The notes below the pieces were generated by a model. It did not search any database. It had not been told where the DNA came from and saw only the letters and a program-made list of their open reading frames with translations. Shown one piece after another: positions 36,439 to 44,369 of a DNA stretch of 64,000 nucleotides. Numbering within the stretch: position 1 is the stretch's first letter; each line of letters opens with the position of its first letter. The stretch comes from Gracilibacillus halotolerans (GTDB lineage Bacteria > Bacillota > Bacilli > Bacillales > Amphibacillaceae), in assembly GCF_014206945.1 (NCBI RefSeq), contig NZ_JACHON010000009.1, positions 29,335 to 93,334 of the forward strand, in the 5' to 3' direction. Made by a program: the position numbers and the translations under genes.

Positions 36439-36954
36439 TTAATAAGGATCTTTTCTTAACTCTAATAACGCTTCTGCTTCAAATAGTTGTCTCATTGACT
36501 CTTCTTCTAGTTGTTTTAAATTTGTTTGTAAGTTACCTTCCTCTTGTTTATTTTTCAACTCCACTTCTATACTCTGGATACGTTGAATCGTGTCGGTATA
36601 GGTATCATCCATTTTATCATATTGTTGTTGCAAACGAACTAGGCCTTCTACTAATTGTTTTTTAGTTTTTTTCAACTCGATTATTTCTTTTTTTGCCTTT
36701 TGTTCTTGTAGCTTGAAATTACTTTTATCTGCTTCACCTGTACTTTTTTCCACATATCTACTATATTTATCAGCTAATTGGTTCTTTTCTATTATTTCTT
36801 GTTCAGTACGTTGGACATGTGTTTCAATTGTTTCTATTTTAACTTTTAACTCACGAATGGACTTCTCTACTTGTTTTTGCAAATCATTTAGACTGTTCTC
36901 CTTAGCAGGCAGCTCGCTCTTCATAAAAGTTTTCATTCTTTTAAATAAACTCAA
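36439..36954 (-). CDS. Short, divergent PspA/IM30-like coiled-coil protein
   Basis: The first gene of the ydj operon is where pspA (ydjF) stands in B. subtilis, but this protein is only about 171 residues against about 227. It is almost wholly coiled coil, heavy in Lys, Glu and Gln. The start is placed at TTG 36954 (M-S-L-F-K-R-M-K) because AAAGGAAAGGGG lies nine bases upstream; the ATG at 36981 would lie only about ten bases after the sigma-W -10 element and leave no leader. That it is a true PspA orthologue rather than a replacement is inferred from context. Confidence 0.65.
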   Translation of the reverse strand: MSLFKRMKTFMKSELPAKENSLNDLQKQVEKSIRELKVKIETIETHVQRTEQEIIEKNQLADKYSRYVEKSTGEADKSNFKLQEQKAKKEIIELKKTKKQLVEGLVRLQQQYDKMDDTYTDTIQRIQSIEVELKNKQEEGNLQTNLKQLEEESMRQLFEAEALLELRKDPY

Positions 36955-36991
36955 TACCGACGTCCCCTTTCCTTTACTCATTACTTATTCT

Positions 36992-37018
36992 TACGTTAAA
37001 GAACAGAAAAACGTTTCA
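36992..37018 (-). promoter_or_regulatory. Sigma-W-type promoter of the psp/ydj operon
   Basis: On the minus strand TGAAAC (37018-37013) and CGTA (36995-36992) are 17 bases apart, fitting the ECF sigma-W pattern. The B. subtilis operon is also sigma-W dependent. Confidence 0.75.
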
Positions 37019-37158
37019 TTTTTTATCCGATCTGAGCTCCTAAATATGTTCCAAATAATATGCGCAATCTTAATCATACATTCCATAAATAAAAATAATG
37101 TCATTTTTAAATAACCTTATATAATACACTATATATTTTTCTTGTGTCAATAGAAAAT

Positions 37159-37187
37159 TTGTGTATTTTTCTAGAACATGTTACAAT
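37159..37187 (+). promoter_or_regulatory. Sigma-A-like promoter before the Tudor-like gene
   Basis: TTGTGT (37159-37164) and TACAAT (37182-37187) are 17 bases apart. The transcript would have a leader of about 190 bases. Confidence 0.55.
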
Positions 37188-37210
37188 GTAAAGTAGAGTT
37201 CGTTAATTGA

Positions 37211-37266
37211 CGTATTTCAAATTCTTTCGGCGCTTCTTTTTGTTAGAATTTGAGTACGCTTTTTTT
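37211..37266 (+). terminator. Terminator inside the leader of the Tudor-like gene
   Basis: CGTATTTCAAATTCT pairs with AGAATTTGAGTACG around a loop of about 19 bases, followed by CTTTTTTT. It lies between the promoter and the gene with no ORF before it, so it may be an attenuator. Confidence 0.65.
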
Positions 37267-37381
37267 ATCTCTCTTTCCACGTAAAGGCTTATTAGGTAAT
37301 TCCTAATCGTACCTACCTTTTTAAAAATGTCGAAAGAGTAAAGTAGCTTGTCAAAGTTCAATATGAGGGAGAGAAAAGCGG

Positions 37382-38236
37382 ATGAATTTAATCGATAAAA
37401 TAGTAAGGCATGAACATTTCGGAAAAGGTAGTGTAGTTGGGCAGGACGGATCAATTATAGAGATACAATTCAAATCAGATATTAAGAAATTCGTGTTCCC
37501 TGATGCATTTGGAAAATTTCTTAAGATAGATAATGAAAAAATTGCTCATTCACTTAAAAATGTGATACAAAAAAAGCAAAAAGAAAAACAGGATGAATTA
37601 CTACAAAGAGAAGAAAATCGAAAGCGTCATCGCATCGAGCAAAAGCTTCGAGTCGAACACGAAAAACTTATGAGAAATCATAAGCTTCATCCAGAGTCGC
37701 AATTGGCTTTTTGGTGTGACGAAGAGGACAAGGAAAAGGCATTCACGGAGTGGAGAATTTTCTATGATGTTTTTAAGAGCGGACAAAGCAAGGGACAACC
37801 AAAGAAACCATCACGTGTACATCCAAACAGTGTCTGTCTTTTAACAGCGAGAGATACGAACATGCCTGAAAAAGATCGATATATATTAGGTGCTTTTATG
37901 GTAAAAGAGGATTTCATCGGTAAGTTTTGCGAAGATGGATATATCCCTTCTCATTCTGTATACAAATTACAGCTTACAGAAGAGGAATCGGAAAAGATGT
38001 CTTTTTGGAAATATTATTCGAACGAGAAGTCACCTCATAAGCCAACATGGAATACAGGTAGAGCTCGTTATTTTGACAATGAATGGATGGCACAAATTTT
38101 AGCGGATATCGTTACTTTAAAACAGGAATCAGATGATTATAATCTAGCTAAGAACTTTTTGAATCATTTTTGTAAAATGAATCGAATTAATATGGAAGAA
38201 TTACCTGAAGCTAACGGCGCACTTACACATGTGTAG
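37382..38236 (+). CDS. Unknown protein with N-terminal Tudor-like domain
   Basis: A 284-residue soluble protein. Residues about 5-50 (I-V-R-H-E-H-F-G-K-G-S-V-V followed by I-E-I-Q-F and K-K-F-V-F-P-D-A-F) resemble the Tudor/KOW-like end domain of PcrA helicase that binds RNA polymerase. A basic helix (about 60-100) follows, then a folded domain with F-W-C-D-E-E-D, V-C-L-L-T-A-R-D-T and F-W-K-Y-Y motifs that I do not recognise. GGGAG precedes the ATG. The long, terminator-bearing leader suggests regulated expression. Function unknown. Confidence 0.7.
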   Translation: MNLIDKIVRHEHFGKGSVVGQDGSIIEIQFKSDIKKFVFPDAFGKFLKIDNEKIAHSLKNVIQKKQKEKQDELLQREENRKRHRIEQKLRVEHEKLMRNHKLHPESQLAFWCDEEDKEKAFTEWRIFYDVFKSGQSKGQPKKPSRVHPNSVCLLTARDTNMPEKDRYILGAFMVKEDFIGKFCEDGYIPSHSVYKLQLTEEESEKMSFWKYYSNEKSPHKPTWNTGRARYFDNEWMAQILADIVTLKQESDDYNLAKNFLNHFCKMNRINMEELPEANGALTHV

Positions 38237-38315
38237 ATTTTTCATACCATAAAATGAGAAGAGAGACTGGGGCAGAAGTAAGTTTCATAATACAAAATCC
38301 AAATGTTATACTAAA

Positions 38316-38440
38316 GCCAAGTCAAAATACTTCGCTTTCCGCAGGCAACGCCTCAACTAATTACAAAAGTTATATAAAAACTTTTGTAATGGATTTTCGG
38401 CTGTTGCTTTTCCTGCAGGAGTCTTGTATTTTGACTTGGC
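38316..38440. repeat. Structured intergenic repeat, copy B (inverted)
   Basis: Flanked by GCCAAGTCAAAATAC and its exact reverse complement. The interior is copy C's core in reverse: CTTTCCGCAGGCAACGC, a hairpin with TTACAAAAGTT and AACTTTTGTAA arms, then GTTGC and CCTGCAGGAGTC. A GAGACTGGGGCAGAA just upstream (38262-38276) pairs with TTCTATCCCAGTCT after copy C. Confidence 0.7.
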
Positions 38441-38549
38441 TATTTATATCATTTTCATGATTTGATTGGGTTTTCGTGCTATTTTTTGTGCTCGGCCTGA
38501 AAGGCCCACCGAATGGTTCTCCCTCTTGCACCACATTCACTCACTAATC

Positions 38550-39021
38550 CTAAAAGAATCCTTTATTGTTTATTGTTTTTTCTGTAAACGGATCAAACTC
38601 TTCGAAGATTGTTAATTGGTCAGTCATGCAATCTTCTTTGAGCTGCTTCCTAATATGATCCTATATTTTCTTTCTATTTCCACCCACTGTATCTACGTAG
38701 TAACCCCGGAACCAAAACTTGCGATTTCCGTATTTATAATTAAGATTGGCGTGACGATCAAATATCATCAAAATACTTTTCCCTTTTAAATATCCCATAA
38801 ATTGAGATACGCTTAATTTTGGTGGGACACTCACTAACAAGTGCATATGATTCCTACATGCGTTTGCCTCATGTATTTTGACACCTTTGCGTTCGCATAA
38901 ATCTCTTATAATTTGACCGATAATTCTCTTATTTACCATATATTATTTGTCTCCTGTACTTTGGTGCAAAGACGATATGGTACTTACAATTCCATATTGT
39001 GTGCTAAACTATTCTGGACAT
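38550..39021 (-). pseudogene. tnpA: IS200-family transposase TnpA, inactivated
   Basis: The Y1 transposase can be followed through three defects. The N-terminus (from 39021, M-S-R-I-V) hits TAG at codon 6 and continues as H-T-I-W-N-C-K-Y-H-I-V-F-A-P-K-Y-R-R-Q-I-I. A frameshift near 38940 leads to the intact middle (38661-38939) with H-M-H of the HUH motif and the catalytic-tyrosine region R-G-Y-Y-V-D-T-V-G. After K-K-I a second TAG is followed by D-H-I-R-K-Q-L-K-E-D and ends at 38550. The element should be immobile. A GGCCTGAAAGGCC hairpin near 38494-38506 may be its end. Confidence 0.88.
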
Positions 39022-39051
39022 AACAATATTAAAGGCGAACAATTAAAAATG

Positions 39052-39268
39052 AGATATAAATTACGCAGCAAAAACACGTAGACTCCTGCAGGAAAGCAAC
39101 AGCTGAAAATCCATTACAAAAGTTCAATTGAACTTTTGTAATTAGTTGAAGCGTTGCCTGCGGAAAGCGAAGTGTTTTAGCGAAGTAATTATAAAAGCAT
39201 ACAAACATAACTGATTCTAACGAATCGTTCGGTTTGTTGTATGATTAAATAATTCTATCCCAGTCTAC
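39052..39268. repeat. Structured intergenic repeat, copy C (compact form)
   Basis: The core GACTCCTGCAGGAAAGCAAC begins at 39081. At 39114-39141 lies a perfect 28-base palindrome with arms TTACAAAAGTTCAA. CGGAAAGCGAAGTG follows, then a 3' hairpin (CATACAAAC with GTTTGTTGTATG) and TCTATCCCAGTCT. It ends a few bases after the znuA stop, where it may also serve as that gene's terminator. Confidence 0.7.
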
Positions 39269-39271
39269 TTT

Positions 39272-40264
39272 TTATTCTTCTAAAGCCTTGTCAATTACTT
39301 CTAAATTCCTCTTCATTAAAGTAAAATAATCTTCATTCGCTTCAACTTCTTCTTCTGTTAAAACCGATAGATTATGCAAATACAATATATCTGCACCAGC
39401 TTCTTGCTGGATAACCTGCGCCACTTTTGGTTGTACATTCTGCTCAAACAGAATAAATCCGATATTTTTTTCCTTCACGATTTCAATAATTTCTTCTAAC
39501 TTCTTTTGGCTTGGCTCATCAGACGGAGAAATACCCGTAATCGCTATTTGTTCAATACCATATCTTTGTTCCCAGTACCCATAAGCCGCATGAGTAACTA
39601 CTAACTCTTTACGTTTTGCCTCTGAAATTTGCTCATGAAATTCTTCATCTAATGTAAGTAGTCGTTCTTTTAGTTCATGAAAATTATTTTCAAACTTGTT
39701 TTTGTGCTCTGGCTTTAATTCGATTAATGACTCCTTTATATTCTCTGCCATTTGAACGGCATATAGAGGATCTAACCAAATATGCGGATCGATATCACCA
39801 TGTGAATGATCGTCATGTGAATGATCCTCGTCGTGATTATGCTCATGATGATGATCTTCACTGTGCTCATCTTCTTCATGATGATGCTCTTCTTCCTTAT
39901 GGTTTTCCTCGAACACTATTCCGTCTGCAGCTTCCATTACCGTTACATCAGCATTTGTTAAAGTGGAAGATATTTTATCCGCGAAAATTTCTAATTGTGC
40001 TCCATTAAAAATAAATAAGTCCGAATCTGCGATATCAACCATCGTCTTAGAAGTAGGTTCAAAATTGTGTGGATCTGAGCCTGCTGGTAGAATCGTAGAT
40101 ACCTCTACATGATCACTACCAATTTGTTCTGTAAAATAAGCCAATGGATAAATTGTTGTGTAAACTTGCAATGTTTCTGTACTTTCAACATTATTTTTTG
40201 CTTGTTCTGCACCGCACGCAACTAAAAATAGCGCACTTAAAATAATAGATAATTTCTTAATCAT
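39272..40264 (-). CDS. znuA: Zinc ABC transporter binding lipoprotein, ZnuA/AdcA-like
   Basis: A 330-residue cluster A-I metal-binding lipoprotein (lipobox L-V-A-C, Cys17). Metal-site residues are in P-H-N-F-E-P, D-P-H-I-W-L-D-P, H-A-A-Y-G-Y and the C-terminal Glu/Asp region. Between domains there is a long His/Asp/Glu loop (about 119-155), the hallmark of zinc rather than manganese carriers. A Zur-type operator overlaps its promoter region, 13 bases upstream. The permease and ATPase are not in the window. Confidence 0.92.
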   Translation of the reverse strand: MIKKLSIILSALFLVACGAEQAKNNVESTETLQVYTTIYPLAYFTEQIGSDHVEVSTILPAGSDPHNFEPTSKTMVDIADSDLFIFNGAQLEIFADKISSTLTNADVTVMEAADGIVFEENHKEEEHHHEEDEHSEDHHHEHNHDEDHSHDDHSHGDIDPHIWLDPLYAVQMAENIKESLIELKPEHKNKFENNFHELKERLLTLDEEFHEQISEAKRKELVVTHAAYGYWEQRYGIEQIAITGISPSDEPSQKKLEEIIEIVKEKNIGFILFEQNVQPKVAQVIQQEAGADILYLHNLSVLTEEEVEANEDYFTLMKRNLEVIDKALEE

Positions 40265-40276
40265 ATATTCACCTCT

Positions 40277-40297
40277 AAATCATAATGATTACGATTT
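40277..40297 (-). promoter_or_regulatory. Zur box upstream of znuA
   Basis: The 21-base imperfect palindrome has arms AAATCRTAAT and ATTACGATTT around a central base (one mismatch), matching the Bacillus Zur operator. It lies between znuA and the divergent YtkA-like gene. Confidence 0.8.
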
Positions 40298-40444
40298 ACA
40301 TTTTAAAAGCTTTTTTATTATAATTTATCTTTCGATCTTTGTAAAGCTAAATTGTTCACTATTTAGTCATTGCAATTTTATGATTTATTGGTATTATCAA
40401 TTACAGAAATATACCTAAGAAAACATTTTTTGGAGGTTCCATAT

Positions 40445-40876
40445 ATGAAGAAATGGATAATGTTAGTAGTTTTTTGCTTATTCTTATTTGGGTGTTCCTC
40501 AGATAATAATGAAGGAGCTCATGAAGAGGATCATCATTCAGATGATACACACGAAGAGCACTCCGATCATGATGTTGCAGGCTTAGAAGTGGATTTCCCA
40601 TTACCTGAACAAGCTACCGTTGGCGAAACTGTTGAACTTAAGGCAATTGTAACTTCTAACGGAGAACCTATTTTAGATGCAGAAGAAGTGGATTTTGAGT
40701 ATTGGAATGTAGAAGACGAGGATAACACTACACACATTCTTGGAGAGCATACCGAAGACGGTGAGTATGTTGCAGAAGTAACCTTCACTGAACCTGGAAC
40801 GTATGAAATCTATGCACATACTACAGCTAATGGATTACATACGATGCCGAAAAAATCAATTGAAGTAACAGAATAA
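40445..40876 (+). CDS. His-rich YtkA/FixH-like lipoprotein
   Basis: A 143-residue lipoprotein (lipobox L-F-G-C, Cys17). A His/Asp/Glu segment (about 22-45, H-E-E-D-H-H-S-D-D-T-H-E-E-H) is followed by a YtkA-like immunoglobulin domain (T-V-G-E-T-V-E-L-K-A and G-T-Y-E-I-Y-A-H-T-T). The start is at 40445, eight bases after GGAGG; the open frame extends upstream without a ribosome site. It is divergent from znuA and its His-rich stretch resembles that of ZnuA, which suggests metal handling; the family role is unsettled. Confidence 0.8.
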   Translation: MKKWIMLVVFCLFLFGCSSDNNEGAHEEDHHSDDTHEEHSDHDVAGLEVDFPLPEQATVGETVELKAIVTSNGEPILDAEEVDFEYWNVEDEDNTTHILGEHTEDGEYVAEVTFTEPGTYEIYAHTTANGLHTMPKKSIEVTE

Positions 40877-40920
40877 ATGAATATAAATAAAGCGCTAGTA
40901 CCTTTTTCACCACCAACAAG

Positions 40921-40972
40921 CTTAAGTAAGGCTTAATGTGGCGTCCTTTGCCACAGAATAGCTTTACTTAAG
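40921..40972. other. Nested hairpin downstream of the YtkA-like gene
   Basis: CTTAAGTAAGGCT pairs with AGCTTTACTTAAG (one mismatch), enclosing GTGGC with GCCAC. There is no T-run on either side, so it is not a classical terminator. Confidence 0.55.
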
Positions 40973-41040
40973 ACCTCGAGGGTAGGCTGCTTGCGCTTGA
41001 CATTCAATCAGAATTTTATACTTCCTTTGTTAAGAGCTAA

Positions 41041-41071
41041 AGAGCAGCGCATAGTAAGAGCTGCTCTTTTT
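41041..41071 (+). terminator. Hairpin terminator between convergent genes
   Basis: AGAGCAGC pairs with GCTGCTCT, then TTTT on the plus strand. It likely ends the YtkA-like transcript, and may serve the opposite gene. Confidence 0.65.
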
Positions 41072-41095
41072 ATGTATGTTCTGGTATATTGTAAA

Positions 41096-41419
41096 TTACT
41101 TAAAGAATTGAATAACAAGAGGAATTTTATACATTTCCCCATTGTACGCTTTAACCGCTGCGATAATAGTAAAGACAAAATACATGATTGCAACAACAGG
41201 TGCTAGTAATAGGCCAATTAGTACTATTATTGATATAGAAGCTACGATTCCATATATAGTATAGGATAAGAAAAAGTTAAAATATTGCTTACCGTGGAAA
41301 TCAACATATTCCGAATCCTCTCGCTTCATCAACCAAATAATTAATGGTCCAATAATTGCAGTAAAAAAACTTAATACATACATAAGCATTGAAAACAATC
41401 TTTCATCACTTTGCGACAT
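41096..41419 (-). CDS. DUF4870 (Tic20-like) small membrane protein
   Basis: A 107-residue protein with three or four helices and the family's D-F-H-G-K-Q-Y-F-N-F motif near residue 40, followed by I-I-A-A-V-K-A-Y-N-G-E. The fold resembles the Tic20 channel protein but function in bacteria is unknown. It is monocistronic. Confidence 0.85.
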   Translation of the reverse strand: MSQSDERLFSMLMYVLSFFTAIIGPLIIWLMKREDSEYVDFHGKQYFNFFLSYTIYGIVASISIIVLIGLLLAPVVAIMYFVFTIIAAVKAYNGEMYKIPLVIQFFK

Positions 41420-41596
41420 TCTTCTCCCCCCTTTCCTACTTAATCATATCAAAAAAAATTTATTTGTGTATGGGCCTTCTTTCGTTATTTTATAGATATT
41501 AATTATAAAAAAGAACTATAAATCATGATTTTTTAGCTTTTCCTCTTTACCCAGAGATATTCCTCCTAATTTTGTTTACATATAAACAGATTCAAC

Positions 41597-41609
41597 AACG
41601 TTCGGTTAT
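41597..41609 (+). promoter_or_regulatory. PurR-box-like sequence upstream of guaC
   Basis: The reverse complement ATAACCGAACGTT fits the PurBox consensus AWWWCCGAACWWT at 12 of 13 positions. A TATAAT lies at 41626-41631. I did not find the usual second box. Confidence 0.4.
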
Positions 41610-41710
41610 TCGTCATTTATTTCTATATAATCTCCTGATTAAGCGACTGCTTATCCAAACACTTTACAAGTCTACTATTACTTATACTGTTAACTATTCT
41701 ATTGATTTAT

Positions 41711-41739
41711 TTGACATCCCTTCTTTAATATACTATATT
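41711..41739 (+). promoter_or_regulatory. Sigma-A promoter of guaC
   Basis: Consensus TTGACA (41711-41716) and TATATT (41734-41739) with a 17-base spacer, about 63 bases before the gene. The rest of 41420-41801 holds no gene. Confidence 0.7.
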
Positions 41740-41801
41740 ACTAAAGGCGAATGTTTTTAGTTATCGCCATAAACATCATTCGTATATAGGAGTGTTATCC
41801 C

Positions 41802-42782
41802 ATGGATAAAGTGTTTGATTATGAAGATATTCAGTTAATTCCAGCAAAATGTATTGTTAACAGTCGATCTGAATGTGATACATCTATTCAGTTAGGAAAA
41901 CATACTTTTCGTTTACCAGTTGTACCAGCTAATATGCAAACAATCATAGATGAAAAAGTTGCTTACTATCTCGCAAAAAATAATTTTTTCTATATTATGC
42001 ACCGTTTTGAGCCCCATACAAGAAAAGATTTTATTAAAAAGATGCAAAGTGAAGACTTAGTTACTTCCATCAGTGTTGGAGTGAAGGAAGAAGAATATGG
42101 ATTCGTAGAAGAATTGGCGAAAGAAAATTTAATTCCTGATTACGTTACAATCGATATAGCTCACGGTCATTCGATCTCTGTGATTGAAATGATTCAACAC
42201 TTAAAAAAACATTTACCAGAAACTTTCGTTATTGCTGGAAATGTTGGAACACCTGAAGCAGTCCGCGAACTGGAGAATGCTGGAGCAGATGCAACCAAAG
42301 TCGGCATTGGACCTGGTAAAGTTTGTATTACAAAACTAAAAACAGGATTCGGTACAGGTGGATGGCAATTGGCAGCTGTAAAATGGTGTGCGAAAGCTGC
42401 TTCTAAACCTATCATTGCGGATGGAGGAATTCGCCATCATGGTGATATCGCGAAATCAATCCGCTTTGGAGCTTCAATGGTTATGGTTGGCTCTCTTTTT
42501 GCAGGACACGAAGAATCACCAGGTGAATTAGTAGAAAAAGACGGAACATTATATAAGGAATACTTTGGTTCCGCTTCTGAATATCAAAAAGGTGAACGTA
42601 AAAATGTTGAAGGTAAAAGAATGCTTGTGAATTATAAAGGAAAGCTAGAAGATACATTAACCGAGATGGAACAAGACTTACAATCATCGATTTCTTATGC
42701 AGGCGGAAAAACAATTGATTCGCTTAGAAATGTTGACTATGTAGTCGTTAAAAACTCTATATTTAACGGAGATATGTTCTAA
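41802..42782 (+). CDS. guaC: GMP reductase
   Basis: A 326-residue TIM-barrel enzyme that reduces GMP to IMP with NADPH, in purine salvage. The length is that of the Bacillus GuaC type. The active-site loop [12 protein letters not shown] holds the catalytic cysteine (about residue 174), and G-F-G-T-G-G-W-Q and I-A-D-G-G-I-R motifs bind the nucleotide. It has no CBS domains, which separates it from IMP dehydrogenase. GGAG precedes the ATG; a terminator follows. Confidence 0.95.
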   Translation: MDKVFDYEDIQLIPAKCIVNSRSECDTSIQLGKHTFRLPVVPANMQTIIDEKVAYYLAKNNFFYIMHRFEPHTRKDFIKKMQSEDLVTSISVGVKEEEYGFVEELAKENLIPDYVTIDIAHGHSISVIEMIQHLKKHLPETFVIAGNVGTPEAVRELENAGADATKVGIGPGKVCITKLKTGFGTGGWQLAAVKWCAKAASKPIIADGGIRHHGDIAKSIRFGASMVMVGSLFAGHEESPGELVEKDGTLYKEYFGSASEYQKGERKNVEGKRMLVNYKGKLEDTLTEMEQDLQSSISYAGGKTIDSLRNVDYVVVKNSIFNGDMF

Positions 42783-42794
42783 ACATGTTAACTG

Positions 42795-42824
42795 CCAGTG
42801 AGTGAAAACACCCACTGGTTTTTT
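42795..42824 (+). terminator. Terminator of guaC
   Basis: CCAGTG pairs with CACTGG, with inner GTG/CAC pairs, then TTTTTT. Confidence 0.8.
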
Positions 42825-42830
42825 ATTTAC

Positions 42831-43487
42831 TCACAAGGAATTAAGTAATTCTGAATGATTGTTCTTTGGACTATTCACATTTTTAGATACGGGATAATAT
42901 GTTATTTCTCCTTCTGGAAGTGGAGTTAGTAAACTTTTTAACGATTCATGATTCGTTATGCTTCTGTCTAACCACTTCTCTCGCTTCTGCTCATCCAAAA
43001 TAACAGGCATGCGATGATGGAATTTATTCATATCTTCATTCGCATCTGTTGTAAGGATGGTACAGCTAATAATTTCATTATCTTCCTCTTCCCAACGATC
43101 CCACAAGCCAGCGAAAGTAATAACAGGATTGTTTTTTAGTAAAAAGCGATAAGGCTGTTTTTCTTTACCATGCTGATCCCATTCATAGAAGCCATCCGCT
43201 ACAATTAAACAACGTCTACGAGATAGTAAATGTTTGAATGATGGCTTTTTATCTACTGTCTCACTTCGTGCATTAATCATGCGACTGCCGATCTTTTTAT
43301 CCTTTGCCCACGAAGGAATCAAACCCCAACGCATAAAACCAGCTCTTTTCTCCTCCTTACCTTGAACGATAGAAAGGACACGCTGCGTGGGTGCAATATT
43401 ATAGCTAGGTTCCAATACGTCCAAATAAACATCTAACGTCGATTCAATTACTTCTTTCGATAATGCTAAAGTAAAGCGACCGCACAT
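42831..43487 (-). CDS. SOS-response-associated peptidase (YedK/HMCES family)
   Basis: The protein protects abasic sites in single-stranded DNA by a covalent link from its N-terminal cysteine. The start must be at 43487 so that Cys2 follows the initiator Met (M-C-G-R-F-T), although the frame is open further upstream to 43610. Other conserved parts are Y-N-I-A-P-T-Q, the R-W-G-L-I-P-S-W-A block, I-N-A-R-S-E-T, F-Y-E-W and H-H-R-M-P-V. It has 218 residues and is divergent from the thioredoxin-like gene. Confidence 0.95.
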   Translation of the reverse strand: MCGRFTLALSKEVIESTLDVYLDVLEPSYNIAPTQRVLSIVQGKEEKRAGFMRWGLIPSWAKDKKIGSRMINARSETVDKKPSFKHLLSRRRCLIVADGFYEWDQHGKEKQPYRFLLKNNPVITFAGLWDRWEEEDNEIISCTILTTDANEDMNKFHHRMPVILDEQKREKWLDRSITNHESLKSLLTPLPEGEITYYPVSKNVNSPKNNHSELLNSL

Positions 43488-43551
43488 TCCTATTACTCCC
43501 TTCTCTCTTATGATACAATAACACGTACTATTATTATGGCAGGTGATAAAT

Positions 43552-43878
43552 ATGGCGTCCATTACGATCCAAACAACTGAGCAATTAGATAACTGGTTAC
43601 GTAACAACAAATTAGCCTTATTATATATTTCGAAAAATGGTTGTAGTGTTTGTCATAGTTTATATCCTCAAATTGAAGATATACTCAATGAATTCCCGAT
43701 GATTTCATTTGGTTACACTGTCGTAGATGATTTTCCACAAATCGCAGGAAGGTTTCTCGTTTTTACAGCACCTGTAATACTATTATTTGTGGACGGTGAG
43801 GAATACTTACGAGAGGCAAGAATTGTTCATTTGAATCAATTTTACGAAAAATTAAAAAAAGTAACCGAATCTATATGA
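43552..43878 (+). CDS. Thioredoxin-like protein
   Basis: A 108-residue thioredoxin fold with the redox pair Cys31-Ser-Val-Cys34 (K-N-G-C-S-V-C-H) in place of the usual W-C-G-P-C, and a cis-proline in T-A-P-V-I-L-L. AGGTGA lies six bases before the ATG at 43552. It is cytoplasmic; the partner is unknown. Confidence 0.85.
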   Translation: MASITIQTTEQLDNWLRNNKLALLYISKNGCSVCHSLYPQIEDILNEFPMISFGYTVVDDFPQIAGRFLVFTAPVILLFVDGEEYLREARIVHLNQFYEKLKKVTESI

Positions 43879-44002
43879 TGTCCTGTAAAGGTATTGTTAA
43901 TGAACTGTAACGTCAAGAAACGTTTAATCTTCTCAATTTCGGTGTATATATTAGTAAACAAAGAATAAACTACAACGAGATTTTGAGGAGGAATATCATA
44001 CA

Positions 44003-44293
44003 ATGAAACAAATTACATCGATTCAAATACAATTAGAAAAAACATTAACGATTAGAGAGACATTAGGATTACATATGATTGAGAAACAGTCAGATTGTAA
44101 TTTATATGTTTTGTACGATCATAAAAAAGTTTGCTTAAAAGACCTTTCTAAATTAGTAGTGTTCTCACTAACAATCAAGAAGAATAAGCCAATGACCATT
44201 ATTGTAGAAGGTTCTGACCCATCAACAGTGGTAGTAGGCATTAAAAAGTTGCTAGAACCAGTTTCATCTACGGAACCAATCCAAATTGTCTAA
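44003..44293 (+). CDS. Degenerate HPr-like protein
   Basis: A 96-residue protein whose second half (K-K-V-C-L-K-D-L-S-K-L-V-V-F-S-L-T-I-K-K, then E-G-S-D-P-S-T-V-V-V-G-I-K-K-L-L-E) lines up with the V-N-L-K-S-I-M-G and C-terminal helix of HPr. The G-I-H-A-R-P-A phosphorylation loop is missing: G-L-H-M-I-E-K-Q stands there and the segment after it is several residues shorter. PTS phosphotransfer is therefore unlikely; a regulatory or binding role is possible. The fold assignment rests on pattern only. GAGGAGG precedes the ATG. Confidence 0.6.
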   Translation: MKQITSIQIQLEKTLTIRETLGLHMIEKQSDCNLYVLYDHKKVCLKDLSKLVVFSLTIKKNKPMTIIVEGSDPSTVVVGIKKLLEPVSSTEPIQIV

Positions 44294-44320
44294 CTTAAGC
44301 GACTTTGTTTACCTTGGCTA

Positions 44321-44354
44321 AAAAAACCGAACGACAAAAATGTCGCTCGGTTTT
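44321..44354. terminator. Bidirectional terminator
   Basis: AAAACCGAACGACA pairs with TGTCGCTCGGTTTT, with A and T runs on both sides, between convergent genes. Confidence 0.85.
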
Positions 44355-44369
44355 ATATTTCTCTAATTG

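Noticed and set aside
40991..41206. Plus-strand ORF of 71 codons between the YtkA-like and DUF4870 genes
   Set aside because: It spans a terminator and overlaps the opposite DUF4870 gene; no ribosome site.
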